DNA of 34,907 bases from an uncultured Geobacteraceae bacterium (lineage in GTDB: Bacteria; Desulfobacterota; Desulfuromonadia; Geobacterales; Pseudopelobacteraceae), in the NCBI GenBank assembly GCA_903930585.1, contig CAIYZD010000311.1, positions 1 to 34,907 on the forward strand, written 5' to 3'. The position numbers were made by a program, and so were the translations under genes. Below the pieces are notes generated by a model. The model worked only from the letters and a program-made list of their open reading frames with translations. It did not search any database and was not told the origin of the DNA. Below, one piece after another: positions 17,783 through 26,349 of this stretch (position 1 is its first letter; every line of letters begins with the position of its first letter).

Positions 17783-17811
17783 TTGACAACGAACCAAATA
17801 TGCGCGATTGT
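17783..17811 (+). promoter_or_regulatory. Weak candidate promoter for lipoprotein operon
   Basis: A consensus TTGACA (17783-17788) lies 17 bases before GATTGT (17806-17811), about 50 bases ahead of the operon's likely first ATG. The -10 is poor, so another promoter in the 191-base gap may be the real one. Confidence 0.3.
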
Positions 17812-17860
17812 TTTCCCGCGATGATCGAAACCGGGGCGAGCAGGGGTGGAACGACCGATT

Positions 17861-19315
17861 ATGAATTTCCCGATTTTCCAGAATGTGAGCCTGTTACTGA
17901 GAACCTTCCGGCAGGTTGCAACTATGGTTGTTCTTCTGATGCTGGCCGGTTGTGCCGCTACCTCAACGTTTATCGCCTACCCCCACAAAATTCAGCCGCT
18001 TATCACTTCCCTGTCGGATCGCACCCCGATAGATTTATCGCAATGCCTGCTGAACGAGTGCAAGAGCAATGATCTCATTCTCTACACTATGGAGCGTGGC
18101 CGTTACGCACAGATAATCGGCAACAGCGCCGCCAGTACGTCCGACTTCAGCGCTTCGATGGCAAAAATCGCGGAAAATGACGCAAAAGCGCTGATCAGCG
18201 CTTCCGGTATCGGTGCCAATGTTGCGGCGACGCTGGTTAATGACAACGCAATTCCCTACGAGGGGGAGGGGTACGAACGGGTTCTGCTGCATCATTATCA
18301 GGCGCTCAACTATCTGAATAAAAAAGATATTGAAGGAGCTGGGGTCGAGGTCCGCCGTGCCAACGCCGAACAGGAAGACTCCCTGAAGCGGTTTGAAAAG
18401 GAGGTCGTTAACGCGCAGAGAGAAGCGACGCAAAAAAAGGTCGGTGGCTCTGCGTCCCGGGTAGTGAGTCAGTACGCCCAGATGGACGAGGTGGCCGGCA
18501 AAGTAAAAAACTCATTCCAGAATGCCTATACGTTCTATCTGTCCGGTTTTATTTATGAACTGCTTAAGCAACCCAATGATGCCTACATCGATTACAAAAA
18601 GGCGCTGGAAATTTATCCGGAGAACAGCTATCTGCAGAAGGATGTGCTCCGTCTGTCCACACAGCTTGCCATGGATGACGAGCTGCTGGAGCTCAAACAG
18701 CGGTTTCCGATTGATACGAAGCAATTTGTCGCCAAAAACAGTGCCGGATCCGGTGAACTTCTGGTGCTCTTTGAAGATGGATTTGCTCCTCAAAAGCACG
18801 AGATGAAAATTGCTCTGTCGCTATACACCGGTAATCTGGTCACCATTGCGTTTCCGATCTATCAGGAAAAATGGTCATCCCATGTCCCGTTGCAAGTTAT
18901 TGGTAACAATCAATTTATTGGATATACCGAACCGATCTGCGATGTCCGGGCTCTGGCGGTCAAGGCGCTTAAGGAACAAGCGCCCGTAATAGCCACCCGT
19001 CAGATTATCCGGGCCGTGGCCAAGGAGGCTACTGCAGCGGAAGCAAAGAAGCAGATGGGGGATTTGGGTCAGTTTGCCGCCAACATCTGGAGCCTGATCA
19101 GCGAGAACGCCGATCTGCGCAGTTGGCTCACCTTGCCGTCCAACGCCCAGATCTTGCGGACGACAATTCCGGCAGGCCGCTACAAATTGGCGTTGCAGCA
19201 CCCGATGGCCGGAATGCCGGCGTATATTCATGTAACCATAACTGCCGGAGGCAAATCCGTTTTGCAGGTTGTTCGGACCGGGCGGGAGATCTATAGTTCA
19301 GTTGCTCAGTTTTAG
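17861..19315 (+). CDS. COG3014-like TPR lipoprotein
   Basis: A 484-residue secreted lipoprotein. I prefer ATG 17861 over the track's GTG 17846, because GGTGGA lies ten bases before the ATG and the leader is then a normal signal peptide ending in a lipobox LMLAGC (Cys31). The mature part has helical TPR-like stretches (YERVLLHHYQALNYLNKKD; DAYIDYKKALEIYPENSYLQ) and a C-terminal beta-rich region. The layout resembles COG3014 family proteins that neighbour LpoB and YcfL homologues in some Gammaproteobacteria (from memory). Function is unknown. It is the first of five tightly spaced genes for exported proteins; the next starts 10 bases after its stop. Confidence 0.75.
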   Translation: MNFPIFQNVSLLLRTFRQVATMVVLLMLAGCAATSTFIAYPHKIQPLITSLSDRTPIDLSQCLLNECKSNDLILYTMERGRYAQIIGNSAASTSDFSASMAKIAENDAKALISASGIGANVAATLVNDNAIPYEGEGYERVLLHHYQALNYLNKKDIEGAGVEVRRANAEQEDSLKRFEKEVVNAQREATQKKVGGSASRVVSQYAQMDEVAGKVKNSFQNAYTFYLSGFIYELLKQPNDAYIDYKKALEIYPENSYLQKDVLRLSTQLAMDDELLELKQRFPIDTKQFVAKNSAGSGELLVLFEDGFAPQKHEMKIALSLYTGNLVTIAFPIYQEKWSSHVPLQVIGNNQFIGYTEPICDVRALAVKALKEQAPVIATRQIIRAVAKEATAAEAKKQMGDLGQFAANIWSLISENADLRSWLTLPSNAQILRTTIPAGRYKLALQHPMAGMPAYIHVTITAGGKSVLQVVRTGREIYSSVAQF

Positions 19316-19325
19316 GGAGGTTCCC

Positions 19326-20351
19326 ATGAATACCGTAGTACGACTCTTTGTCGCAGTAACCGTATCGATCCTGTTAATACCGCTGGTACTCTCTGCCGCG
19401 GAGTTGAGTAAAGGGGAGAAGGACACCATCTTTATCGCGCCTCTCAAGGTTCAGTCGGCGGTGGCTGAAATGGCGCGAAAGAAGAACCGGCTTGCCGAGC
19501 TGAAGCAGGTCTCCGGATCTCTGGAAACGCAGCTGATTTCAACGCTGAACGGCACTCGCGTTTTTCAGCTGGTAGAACAGGGTGCTCAAGCCAAGCCTGA
19601 ATTTGAACCTGACGCAGCCGCAGATAACGTAGACCGGGACGATACGGACGCTGCTCAGGTTGCTGAAAAGGCGGGAGCGAAATTTGCGTTCATTCCGATG
19701 ATTGATGCTTTTGAGGACAGATCCGAAACCGTCGAATACCAGGCAACAGGCAGGGCGTCGCTCAGCCGCAAACTGTTTTTGTCGGCGGTCGTGCAGATTG
19801 TCGATACGGAAAGCGGCGAACTGCTTCCCGACTCTCCAAGTGTCCAGCTCACCAGGGGTGAAGAGATTGAAAATGCCCGGATAGGGCAGCTTGCGGGGAG
19901 TGAAGAGATCATCGTTGCCCTGGCCAGGGAGATGGCTATGAAACTGTCTCAGGAGGTCGTTATGCTGCTCCGTCCGGCAAAAGTTCTGGCGGTGACCGGC
20001 AAGCAGGTGCTGATCAACCGGGGGAGCGATGCCGGCTTTGCAAAGGGTGATCTGGTGGAATTCTATTCCGTGCAGGCGGTGAAAGATGACGATACCGGCG
20101 AGATGTTCAGCAACGAGGTGCCGGTGGGGCAGGCGGTGATCAAGCGGATTGAAAAATTCCAGAGCTACGCCGCCATCACCGGAGACGACAAAGGTATTAC
20201 CAAAGGGTGCGTGGCGCGTTTCCTGAAGACGGCGGCCAATCGTGCTGCAGAAGGGGCGCCGCCACCTGATGCGACGCTGCCGGATTTCGGGACAAAAAAC
20301 GATATGGGGACAACCCCTGGTTCAAGTGAAAAACCACTCAAGTGGAAATAG
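19326..20351 (+). CDS. Exported CsgG/LpoB-fold-like protein
   Basis: A 341-residue protein with a cleavable-type signal peptide (hydrophobic 6-22, then LSAAELS) and no lipobox. ATG 19326, not the track's 19269, follows GGGAGG. The mature N-terminal part (IFIAPLKVQSAV, LETQLISTLNGTRVFQLVE, then AGAKFAFIPMIDAFED) has the alternating pattern of CsgG/TolB-N-like domains in which a secreted protein tests for presence of short-lived factors. The C-terminal part (KVLAVTGKQVLINRGSDAGFAKGDLVEFYSV) looks like a small beta-barrel. It may work in the periplasm with the lipoproteins around it. The assignment is by pattern only; I cannot name a precise family. Confidence 0.6.
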   Translation: MNTVVRLFVAVTVSILLIPLVLSAAELSKGEKDTIFIAPLKVQSAVAEMARKKNRLAELKQVSGSLETQLISTLNGTRVFQLVEQGAQAKPEFEPDAAADNVDRDDTDAAQVAEKAGAKFAFIPMIDAFEDRSETVEYQATGRASLSRKLFLSAVVQIVDTESGELLPDSPSVQLTRGEEIENARIGQLAGSEEIIVALAREMAMKLSQEVVMLLRPAKVLAVTGKQVLINRGSDAGFAKGDLVEFYSVQAVKDDDTGEMFSNEVPVGQAVIKRIEKFQSYAAITGDDKGITKGCVARFLKTAANRAAEGAPPPDATLPDFGTKNDMGTTPGSSEKPLKWK

Positions 20352-20360
20352 GGAGGAGAG

Positions 20361-20804
20361 ATGATGAAACAGAGAAATATCTTCATCGTTGGCGGAATAG
20401 CAACGGCTCTAGTTGTATCGCTGGGTTTAACCGGCTGCAGCACGACAGCCGGAGTAGAAGCAACCGGTAAGATGTCATGGGATGATCAGGGTGCGCGGAC
20501 GCTTGACAAGAATGTACAGTTCAACAACAGCAGCCTCAAGGGAGATATCCAGATTGTCGATATTAAAAGTACCATGGCCGGCGACATTATGAGGGCCCAG
20601 GCTACCTTGCGTTCCAAGGACAAGGATACTCTGCCGTTTCAGTACCGGTTCGAGTGGTATGAGGCCTCCGGCCTCGAAATCAATTCCGGGGCTGGTTCCT
20701 GGAAACCGCTGATTTTGAACGGGCGTGAGGCCAAGACCATTCAGGCGGTAGCTCCGGATCCCCGTGCCAAGGAGTTCAAACTTAAGATTCGTGAGCCGGA
20801 TTAG
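20361..20804 (+). CDS. YcfL-like lipoprotein (DUF1425)
   Basis: A 147-residue lipoprotein with signal peptide and lipobox LGLTGC (Cys26 if ATG 20361 is used; ATG 20364 is equally possible after GGGAGGAG). The mature domain (LKGDIQIVDIKSTMAGDIMRAQ through PFQYRFEWYEASGLEI and EAKTIQAVAPDPRAKEFKL) matches the layout of E. coli YcfL, which sits next to lpoB there. That shared neighbourhood supports the call. Role is unknown; a link to outer-membrane lipoprotein control of peptidoglycan synthesis is inferred from context. Confidence 0.75.
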   Translation: MMKQRNIFIVGGIATALVVSLGLTGCSTTAGVEATGKMSWDDQGARTLDKNVQFNNSSLKGDIQIVDIKSTMAGDIMRAQATLRSKDKDTLPFQYRFEWYEASGLEINSGAGSWKPLILNGREAKTIQAVAPDPRAKEFKLKIREPD

Positions 20805-20838
20805 TATAAAAACCATAACTAAAGCGAGGGTACAGAGT

Positions 20839-21441
20839 ATGAAAAATGGCATGAAAGTGCTTCTGGTAGCAGCGGCGTTAAGTGCGGCATCCCTTTCCGG
20901 CTGTGCATCGACCATTCAATATGGCGATGCCGGATCGTCCAAACCGGTCTCAACCGAATTCGGTTCTTCCGATCTCCAGCAGATTGCCGAAACCATGGTT
21001 GATTCGATGCTGACCTTCCCACCCCTGGTTGAATTGACCTCGGCGCGACGACCGGTTGTGAGCGTCGATAAGGTCAAGAATAAAACGATGCAGCATATCG
21101 ACACCGAATCGATTACCGACTCGATCCGGGCCAAGTTGCTTCGATCCGGCAAATTCCGCTTTATTGACCGCACCACCGATGCACAGACGATCGAAGAACT
21201 TAAAACCCAGCAGGATAGCGGTTTGGTCGATAAAAACAGCGCTATCAAATTCGGCCAACAACTTGGCGCCGAATTTCTGCTGACCGCCAACTTCTCCGAG
21301 ATCCGGCAGAAGGCCGGCAGCACTACCGATGTGTATTACAAATTTACGATGTCGCTTAAAAACCTGAAAACCGGCATTCTGGAATGGTCCGATGAAAAAG
21401 AGATCCGCAAGGTGTTCAAACGCGGCACCTTTGGAGGGTAA
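20839..21441 (+). CDS. lpoB: LpoB-like penicillin-binding protein activator lipoprotein
   Basis: A 200-residue outer-membrane-type lipoprotein with lipobox SLSGC (Cys22). LpoB in E. coli reaches through the periplasm to stimulate the peptidoglycan synthase PBP1b. The fold markers are present: RRPVVSVDKVKNKTMQHIDTE, TDSIRAKLLRSGKFRFIDR, LGAEFLLTANFSEIRQ and KNLKTGILEWSDEKEIRK, very close to known LpoB homologues. The track's ORF starts upstream at 20764 inside the ycfL-like gene; ATG 20839 is right because it follows GAGGG and starts a signal peptide. No PBP gene is in the window. The Pro-rich linker of enterobacterial LpoB is absent, as in shorter homologues. Confidence 0.83.
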   Translation: MKNGMKVLLVAAALSAASLSGCASTIQYGDAGSSKPVSTEFGSSDLQQIAETMVDSMLTFPPLVELTSARRPVVSVDKVKNKTMQHIDTESITDSIRAKLLRSGKFRFIDRTTDAQTIEELKTQQDSGLVDKNSAIKFGQQLGAEFLLTANFSEIRQKAGSTTDVYYKFTMSLKNLKTGILEWSDEKEIRKVFKRGTFGG

Positions 21442-21445
21442 TGCC

Positions 21446-21940
21446 ATGAAAAAACTGCTTCTGTTGCTTCCCGTTATGCTGCTTCTGGTGGCTTGTTCCA
21501 CGGTAAAACCGAGCTTCGTTTTTCTTGAAAAGACGGCGGTTGATCAGAATACCGGACTTACCTGGGCAAAGAACGCCAATATGCCAGGTCATCAGCTTAT
21601 CTGGCGCGGTGACGACAATGTCTACGAATACATGAAGCGTCTGAACGAGACGAACTATGCAGGATACGCCGATTGGCGGGTGCCGTCAAAAGAGGAGATG
21701 GCCAAACTGATCGAGTATGCCAGGTCCATGGGGTACGATCAGGCCAGAATGGATACCTGGCCCTACCAGAAACTGCGGCAACTCGGTTTTATCGATGTGC
21801 GGGATTATGAGTACTGGACATCCACCCGCCAATCACCGACCGAAATGTGGACCGCCGATATGACCAGCGGCGCGGTCGCTCCGAAACCGGAAGCGAGGCC
21901 GTATTATCTCTGGCCGGTGCGTGGGAACAGTATCCGCTGA
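21446..21940 (+). CDS. DUF1566 (Lcl C-terminal domain) lipoprotein
   Basis: A 164-residue lipoprotein: signal peptide and lipobox LLVAC (Cys17). The mature part is a single DUF1566/Lcl_C domain, seen from TGLTWAKNANMPGHQL, YAGYADWRVPSKEEMAKLI, YEYWTSTRQSPTEMW and PYYLWPVRGN. The domain is common in surface proteins of Geobacter-like bacteria and in the Legionella collagen-like adhesin, and belongs to a C-type-lectin-like group. ATG 21446 has GGAGGG upstream and lies four bases after the lpoB stop, so it is the last gene of the operon. Its ligand is unknown. Confidence 0.82.
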   Translation: MKKLLLLLPVMLLLVACSTVKPSFVFLEKTAVDQNTGLTWAKNANMPGHQLIWRGDDNVYEYMKRLNETNYAGYADWRVPSKEEMAKLIEYARSMGYDQARMDTWPYQKLRQLGFIDVRDYEYWTSTRQSPTEMWTADMTSGAVAPKPEARPYYLWPVRGNSIR

Positions 21941-21990
21941 ATCCGGTTTGGTTTGCGCAGTCTGGCACTCGGCAATAAACTGAACGTCAG

Positions 21991-22018
21991 GTAACGGGGG
22001 GCAACAGTCCCCCGTTAC
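21991..22018. terminator. Shared hairpin between convergent genes
   Basis: A perfect 10-bp stem, GTAACGGGGG (21991-22000) and CCCCCGTTAC (22009-22018), with an 8-base loop. It overlaps the stop codon of the minus-strand permease gene and lies 50 bases after the DUF1566 gene. No T-run follows on either strand, so it is either a weak bidirectional terminator or an RNA-stabilising hairpin. Confidence 0.55.
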
Positions 22019-23004
22019 ACCAGTTTCAATGCCTTTAGCTCAGCTTTCAGCCATGCATACACAATCGGAGCTGCCACCATGCCGCTTATACCAAAAATTG
22101 CCTCCATAACCAGCATGGCGCAGAGCAGTTCCCATGCACGGGCATGTACCTCACCACCCACAATGCGCGCATTTGTGAAGTATTCCAGTTTATGAACCAG
22201 AACCAGAAACAGGGCTGATACGCCACCTACACCCGGCGAAATTCCCAGACTGATCACTACGATGATGGTGTTGGATACGAGGTTGCCCACTACCGGCAGC
22301 ATCCCGGTCACAAACGTGAACAGGATCAATACGGAAACCATCGGCAGATGTATGTCGAACAGCGGCAGGATAATGGCAAGGTAGGTGGCTGTCAGTATGG
22401 TGTTGAGGCACGATATCTTCACCTGGGCAAAGACGACTTTTTCGAAAGAGTCTGCCAGCACCTGCAGGCGGCAGTGGAGAGCAGCGGCGAGTGGGCCCTG
22501 TTCTGCTCCACTGAAAGAATGCAGGGCGGTCATTCCGCCAACGACCATTCCCAGGAGAACATGGGCAAAGGTCATGGCGCCCTCCATGCCCACAGCCGAA
22601 AGATTGTGGCCATTTTCGCGAATAAAGTCGGCAACCCGGGACTGGAGCTCATCGACCGAATCCGGTAATGATGCGGCCAAATGGGCGGGGAGGGTTCGTT
22701 TGAGGTGGTCCAGTGTCTCTGCGACAGCTGTTAGTAACGCGGCCACGCCGTGGAGTCCGTGGAAGAGCGACCAAACCCCGAAACCGGCTCCGAACAGGCC
22801 TGCGGCTACAATGATGGCAATCATCCCGAGAGCAACTTCATGTGCCATCCGGTTCCAGTGAGCCGGCACTCTCCGGGCAAGCTTGACAGTCAGGACGTGT
22901 ACGGCCAGACCTGCGATAACCGCTGCCAACAGATGAAAATGAAGTACCAGCGGCACGGTAAAGAGTGCCAGGAGGTAGCTGGTTATTCCGGATTCTTTGT
23001 TCAT
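22015..23004 (-). CDS. AI-2E family transporter
   Basis: A 329-residue membrane protein of the PF01594 (AI-2E/PerM/YhhT) family. ATG 23004 is preferred to the track start at 23052 because GGGAG lies five bases before it. Hydrophobic helices cluster at the N-terminus (two to three), then a soluble amphipathic stretch (LKRTLPAHLAASLPDSVDELQSRV), then about five more helices including FTFVTGMLPVVGNLVSNTIIV and the conserved C-terminal GISGMVAAPIVYAWLKAE. Family members export varied small molecules or act as sodium/proton antiporters; AI-2 transport should not be assumed. It is monocistronic and divergent from the FadL-type gene. Confidence 0.85.
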   Translation of the reverse strand: MNKESGITSYLLALFTVPLVLHFHLLAAVIAGLAVHVLTVKLARRVPAHWNRMAHEVALGMIAIIVAAGLFGAGFGVWSLFHGLHGVAALLTAVAETLDHLKRTLPAHLAASLPDSVDELQSRVADFIRENGHNLSAVGMEGAMTFAHVLLGMVVGGMTALHSFSGAEQGPLAAALHCRLQVLADSFEKVVFAQVKISCLNTILTATYLAIILPLFDIHLPMVSVLILFTFVTGMLPVVGNLVSNTIIVVISLGISPGVGGVSALFLVLVHKLEYFTNARIVGGEVHARAWELLCAMLVMEAIFGISGMVAAPIVYAWLKAELKALKLV

Positions 23005-23238
23005 GAATGCTCCCGGTTGAGGAAATGCTGTGCTGACGTGCATGGATACCATAACGTACGGTACGGGTAAACTCCATTGTATTTCACGATAATTGTTTTG
23101 TTGTTGACATGAGCGTCAAGGCGACTTAGTTTGCGGGAAATGCCGTTCTCTAAGAGCCGGCGGTGCTGATTTATTATGATGAATGAATGACGCATATGCA
23201 GTGTAAATGTCGAACATACCTGTGGAAGGAGCTTTGAT

Positions 23239-24522
23239 ATGAACAGCAGGCTGGTAGCATCATGTATTACGGCTGCGGTAATGGGAACAGCAACCATGTC
23301 GTTCGGAGCGGGATTCAAGATAGCTGAACAGGGGGCTAAAGCAATGGCAATGGGCAACGCTTTCGCTGCCCAGGCGGATGACCCGTCTGCGCTCGCCTAT
23401 AACCCGGCTGGTATTGCGTTTCAAAAGGGAACGCAGGTTCAGTTGGGTTCAACTACCATACTGGTGCCGCAGTCCGACTTTCAGGGGACGACACGATTAA
23501 GCCCCACCGCCACATCTGAAAAGGCAAACCGGGATATTTTTATCGCGCCGACCTTTTATGCAACCACATCGATGGACAGTTTACCGCTCTCGTTTGGTCT
23601 GGGCGTAAACTCGTTCCATCCACTGGCAAAACGATGGGATACCAACAGCGCCTTCCGTGACAGCATTCAATCAATATCTGTCAAGCCGATTAATTTTCAA
23701 CCAACGGTCGCCTATCGGTTTGACGACCTGAAACTGGCAGTTGCAGGTGGTTTCGATATAACGTACGCTCAAGTGTCACTGCAAAAAATGGTCTATGCCC
23801 CGGTTCAAAACCCCTCAAATGGTGCAATAATTTCACCTTATGGACAGTATGGGACATTAGGCGCTGATGCAACTGCAACAGGATATGGTTATAATTTCGG
23901 CCTCCAATGGAAGCCATTGCACAATATCTCTTTTGGTGCTGCGTACCGGAGCAAGATCAAGCTCGGGCTGGAAGGTGACGCAAATTTTTTGCCCGGAACA
24001 TATGGTGCGTCGCTTGGGCAACCTAAAACAACAGCCTCAACGGATATTACACTTCCCGATGCTCTCACCCTCGGTATTGCTTATAAACCGACTGACAAGC
24101 TGACAGTGGAATTTGATGTTGAACGTACCGGCTGGAGTTCTTATAACGAGTTGAACCTCAAATTCGGCACATCGTTAGCTGCCTTTAACAATAACCCTGC
24201 CAAAAAGAACTGGGAAGACGTCTGGGCGTATCGATTCGGCACCCAGTATGCGATCACTCCCAAGATAGATTTGCGCGCCGGGTATGCCTACGATACGACT
24301 CCCGCACCAAACGATACCGTCGGCCCCGAACTTCCGGATGCCGATCGCCACAACTTCAGTGTTGGTACCGGCTTTCATAATGACCTCGGTTCCGTTGATC
24401 TGGCGTACATGTGGGTTCACTGGATTGACCGGACCGTTACGACACCCAACTCCACCGGTATTGCGGGAACATTCAAAAGTGATGCGTATCTGTTTGCCGC
24501 TGCGGTAACATTGAAATTTTAG
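23239..24522 (+). CDS. FadL/OmpP1-family outer-membrane transporter
   Basis: A 427-residue outer-membrane beta-barrel. It has a signal peptide (MNSRLVASCITAAVMGTATMSFGA), then the family N-terminal hatch AGFKIAEQGAKAMAMGNAFAAQADDPSALAYNPAG, alternating strands through the rest, and a C-terminal strand ending in Phe (AAAVTLKF) as expected for outer-membrane insertion. FadL-type proteins let long-chain fatty acids or aromatic hydrocarbons cross the outer membrane. AAGGAG precedes ATG 23239. A weak promoter candidate (TTGACA near 23104, poor -10) lies in the 234-base gap to the permease start. The stop overlaps the converging kinase-like gene by four bases, with no terminator between. Confidence 0.9.
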   Translation: MNSRLVASCITAAVMGTATMSFGAGFKIAEQGAKAMAMGNAFAAQADDPSALAYNPAGIAFQKGTQVQLGSTTILVPQSDFQGTTRLSPTATSEKANRDIFIAPTFYATTSMDSLPLSFGLGVNSFHPLAKRWDTNSAFRDSIQSISVKPINFQPTVAYRFDDLKLAVAGGFDITYAQVSLQKMVYAPVQNPSNGAIISPYGQYGTLGADATATGYGYNFGLQWKPLHNISFGAAYRSKIKLGLEGDANFLPGTYGASLGQPKTTASTDITLPDALTLGIAYKPTDKLTVEFDVERTGWSSYNELNLKFGTSLAAFNNNPAKKNWEDVWAYRFGTQYAITPKIDLRAGYAYDTTPAPNDTVGPELPDADRHNFSVGTGFHNDLGSVDLAYMWVHWIDRTVTTPNSTGIAGTFKSDAYLFAAAVTLKF

Positions 24523-25226
24523 GTTGAGCAGGATGCCGATACATACTCCGCAATCATCTGCGCCATTCGCTCCGGTGTGTTCTTGTCGTTGTTGAACACC
24601 AGATGATAGAAACGTAAATCGCGAGGATCCACACTGAAGTAGTCGTGAATAAAGGCATTACGCTGCTTCTGATTTTTATCGACGACGCTTTCCGCCTCGT
24701 CTTTGGATATCTGCAGCCGCCGCGCGATTGATGCTACCTTGAATGTGTGGGAAGCATAGATGCGGAAATGGTAGCACTGTTTAAGCTGCTGCGTGACGAT
24801 ACTGCTTCCGCGTCCGACAATGATCGAGTTTCCTTTTTCCGCCAGAGAAAATACATGTTTGCACAGCAGCCGGAAATGGTCGTTATCGCTTTTCCAGTTT
24901 GGAGAGAATGTCGCCAGAATCTCATCCAGAATGCGGCTTTTTTTCTTCCCAAGACTCTGCACGATGTTTTCAGATAAATGGTGATTCCTGGCTACCTCCT
25001 CCAAAAGAGCTTTGTCCATGATATCCCACGGTTCACCGCTGTTCTTCTCCATTATTTCCTTGAGGCATACGGTCATCGGGTATGCTTCGCAGCCAAATTC
25101 ACGGGAAACGGTGATGGTGGGATGCACCTTGCCGCGGCAAGCATCGCTCTCGTCCTGTCTGCGGTTGATCTCCAGCAATGACCTGAGCCGCATTTCAATC
25201 GACGGAACCAACATTGTAACAGACAT
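24519..25226 (-). CDS. Cytidylate-kinase-like protein
   Basis: A 235-residue protein of the PF13189 cytidylate-kinase-like family. ATG 25226 rather than 25241 is chosen because AAGGAGG lies just upstream. Visible motifs: TITVSREFGCEAYPM, which stands where a P-loop would be but lacks a classic GKS/T; DIMDKALLEEVA; NSIIVGRGSSIVTQQ; and FHDYF-like ending (NAFIHDYFSVDPRDLRFYHLVFNND). The family is widespread in anaerobes and its substrate is not established; it is distinct from the true Cmk that pairs with ribosomal S1. The gene is monocistronic and its tail overlaps fadL by four bases. Confidence 0.8.
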   Translation of the reverse strand: MSVTMLVPSIEMRLRSLLEINRRQDESDACRGKVHPTITVSREFGCEAYPMTVCLKEIMEKNSGEPWDIMDKALLEEVARNHHLSENIVQSLGKKKSRILDEILATFSPNWKSDNDHFRLLCKHVFSLAEKGNSIIVGRGSSIVTQQLKQCYHFRIYASHTFKVASIARRLQISKDEAESVVDKNQKQRNAFIHDYFSVDPRDLRFYHLVFNNDKNTPERMAQMIAEYVSASCST

Positions 25227-25363
25227 AACATCCTCCTTCATACAAATGATGATAGCGTGCTTCGACTCAGATTATACCACTATTGAGCACAATCTCAATT
25301 CATGGCGTGTTGGCCGGGAGTCGGGGTAACCGGTCGGCAGATACGGCATTATCACGGACACCG

Positions 25364-25393
25364 TTGACAATGTAATGTTTATAAGGGTATGCT
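25364..25393 (+). promoter_or_regulatory. Sigma-70-type promoter for alpha/beta hydrolase
   Basis: TTGACA (25364-25369), an 18-base spacer and TATGCT (25388-25393), with GGAAGG before ATG 25426. Confidence 0.5.
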
Positions 25394-25425
25394 TCATGTT
25401 GGAAAACGTTCCGGAAGGTAAGTGA

Positions 25426-26196
25426 ATGAATAATAAGAGTAAAAACTCGGAAATGGAGCGCGCCGAGGTGAGTCCGGCACATCAGATAACGATGGTGCTG
25501 TTGCCCGGCATGCATGGTTCGGGACAGGTTTTTGCGCCGTTGGTGAGGGAGATGCCGGATTATATCAGAACGGTGGCGCTATCCTACCCACCAGACCTGG
25601 CCCTGGACTACGCAGGTTATCTGGATATCGTCATGGCGGCGCTGCCAGATGACCAGCCGTTCGTGCTGCTGGGAGAATCTTTTTCCGGCCCCCTGGCTCT
25701 CATGGCGGCAGCTCGCCATCCCAAAGGACTGTGTGGTGTCATTCTCTGTGCCACCTTTGCTACATGGCCGCTTTCGTTTGCTCCCTCTATTGCGAGGCTG
25801 ATACTGGCTCTCGGGGTGTTCAGGCTGAAATCGACCAGGCTTTTTTTACGGGCGGTGCTCGGCAGGAATGCGACCGGCGAACTTAAGAGGCAGTTTTCCG
25901 AAACGTTGACCCGTACGAAGGCAGGGGTTTTTAATGCCCGCGCGCGGGCCGTGATTAATGTCGATTGCACGGCGGCATTACGGGACTGCCCTGTGCCGCT
26001 TCTGATATTGGTTTCCGACCATGACCGGATTGTAGCGGAACCTTGCACTGATATGATGCAGAACATTCGGCCGGATGCCGAAACAGTGCACTTCGGGACT
26101 CCTCATCTCATTCTGCAATATGATCCGGTTGCCGCAGTCGGAGTAATATGCGGGTTTGTGGAGAAGGTCAGATCAAATATGTGTCATCCCGCGTAA
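25426..26196 (+). CDS. Alpha/beta hydrolase
   Basis: A 256-residue cytoplasmic alpha/beta-hydrolase-fold protein. The oxyanion region is LLPGMHGSG (25-33). The nucleophile elbow is GESFSG with Ser85, so the usual GxSxG reads GxSxS with a glycine one position later. The acid is probably in VSDHDRIV and the base is the His in GTPHLILQYDP. Substrate is unknown; ester or thioester hydrolysis is the usual range. There is no signal peptide. A 153-base gap separates it from the signalling cluster, which may have its own promoter. Confidence 0.85.
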   Translation: MNNKSKNSEMERAEVSPAHQITMVLLPGMHGSGQVFAPLVREMPDYIRTVALSYPPDLALDYAGYLDIVMAALPDDQPFVLLGESFSGPLALMAAARHPKGLCGVILCATFATWPLSFAPSIARLILALGVFRLKSTRLFLRAVLGRNATGELKRQFSETLTRTKAGVFNARARAVINVDCTAALRDCPVPLLILVSDHDRIVAEPCTDMMQNIRPDAETVHFGTPHLILQYDPVAAVGVICGFVEKVRSNMCHPA

Positions 26197-26218
26197 AAAG
26201 CCCTTGCAAAATGGGGGC

Positions 26219-26271
26219 ATACCATATACGGAAGGGGGTGGCACGATCGCCGTCCTCGAAAAATATGGTAT
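26219..26271 (+). promoter_or_regulatory. 9-bp inverted repeat before the HDOD group
   Basis: ATACCATAT (26219-26227) and ATATGGTAT (26263-26271) are perfect inverted repeats with a 35-base loop, about 80 bases ahead of the small HDOD-associated gene. Between them lies TGGCACG (26239-26245), a perfect sigma-54 -24 element, but no proper -12 follows at the right spacing. It may be an operator or a leader structure. I checked by eye for the GEMM riboswitch pattern and did not find it. Confidence 0.35.
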
Positions 26272-26349
26272 CGGCACCTGATTTCAAAAAAACCTCAGTG
26301 ATCGTATTCAGAGTCGAATACAACAACCGTTGCTCGGTGAGGCCGGGAT

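Noticed and set aside
17773-18072. 99-residue plus-strand ORF at the operon head
   Set aside because: It overlaps the COG3014-like gene in another frame, lacks a lipobox and has no ribosome binding site.
26238-26253. TGGCACG-led sigma-54 promoter before the HDOD group
   Set aside because: The -24 half is perfect but the correctly spaced -12 reads CCGT instead of TTGC, so I do not call it a promoter.
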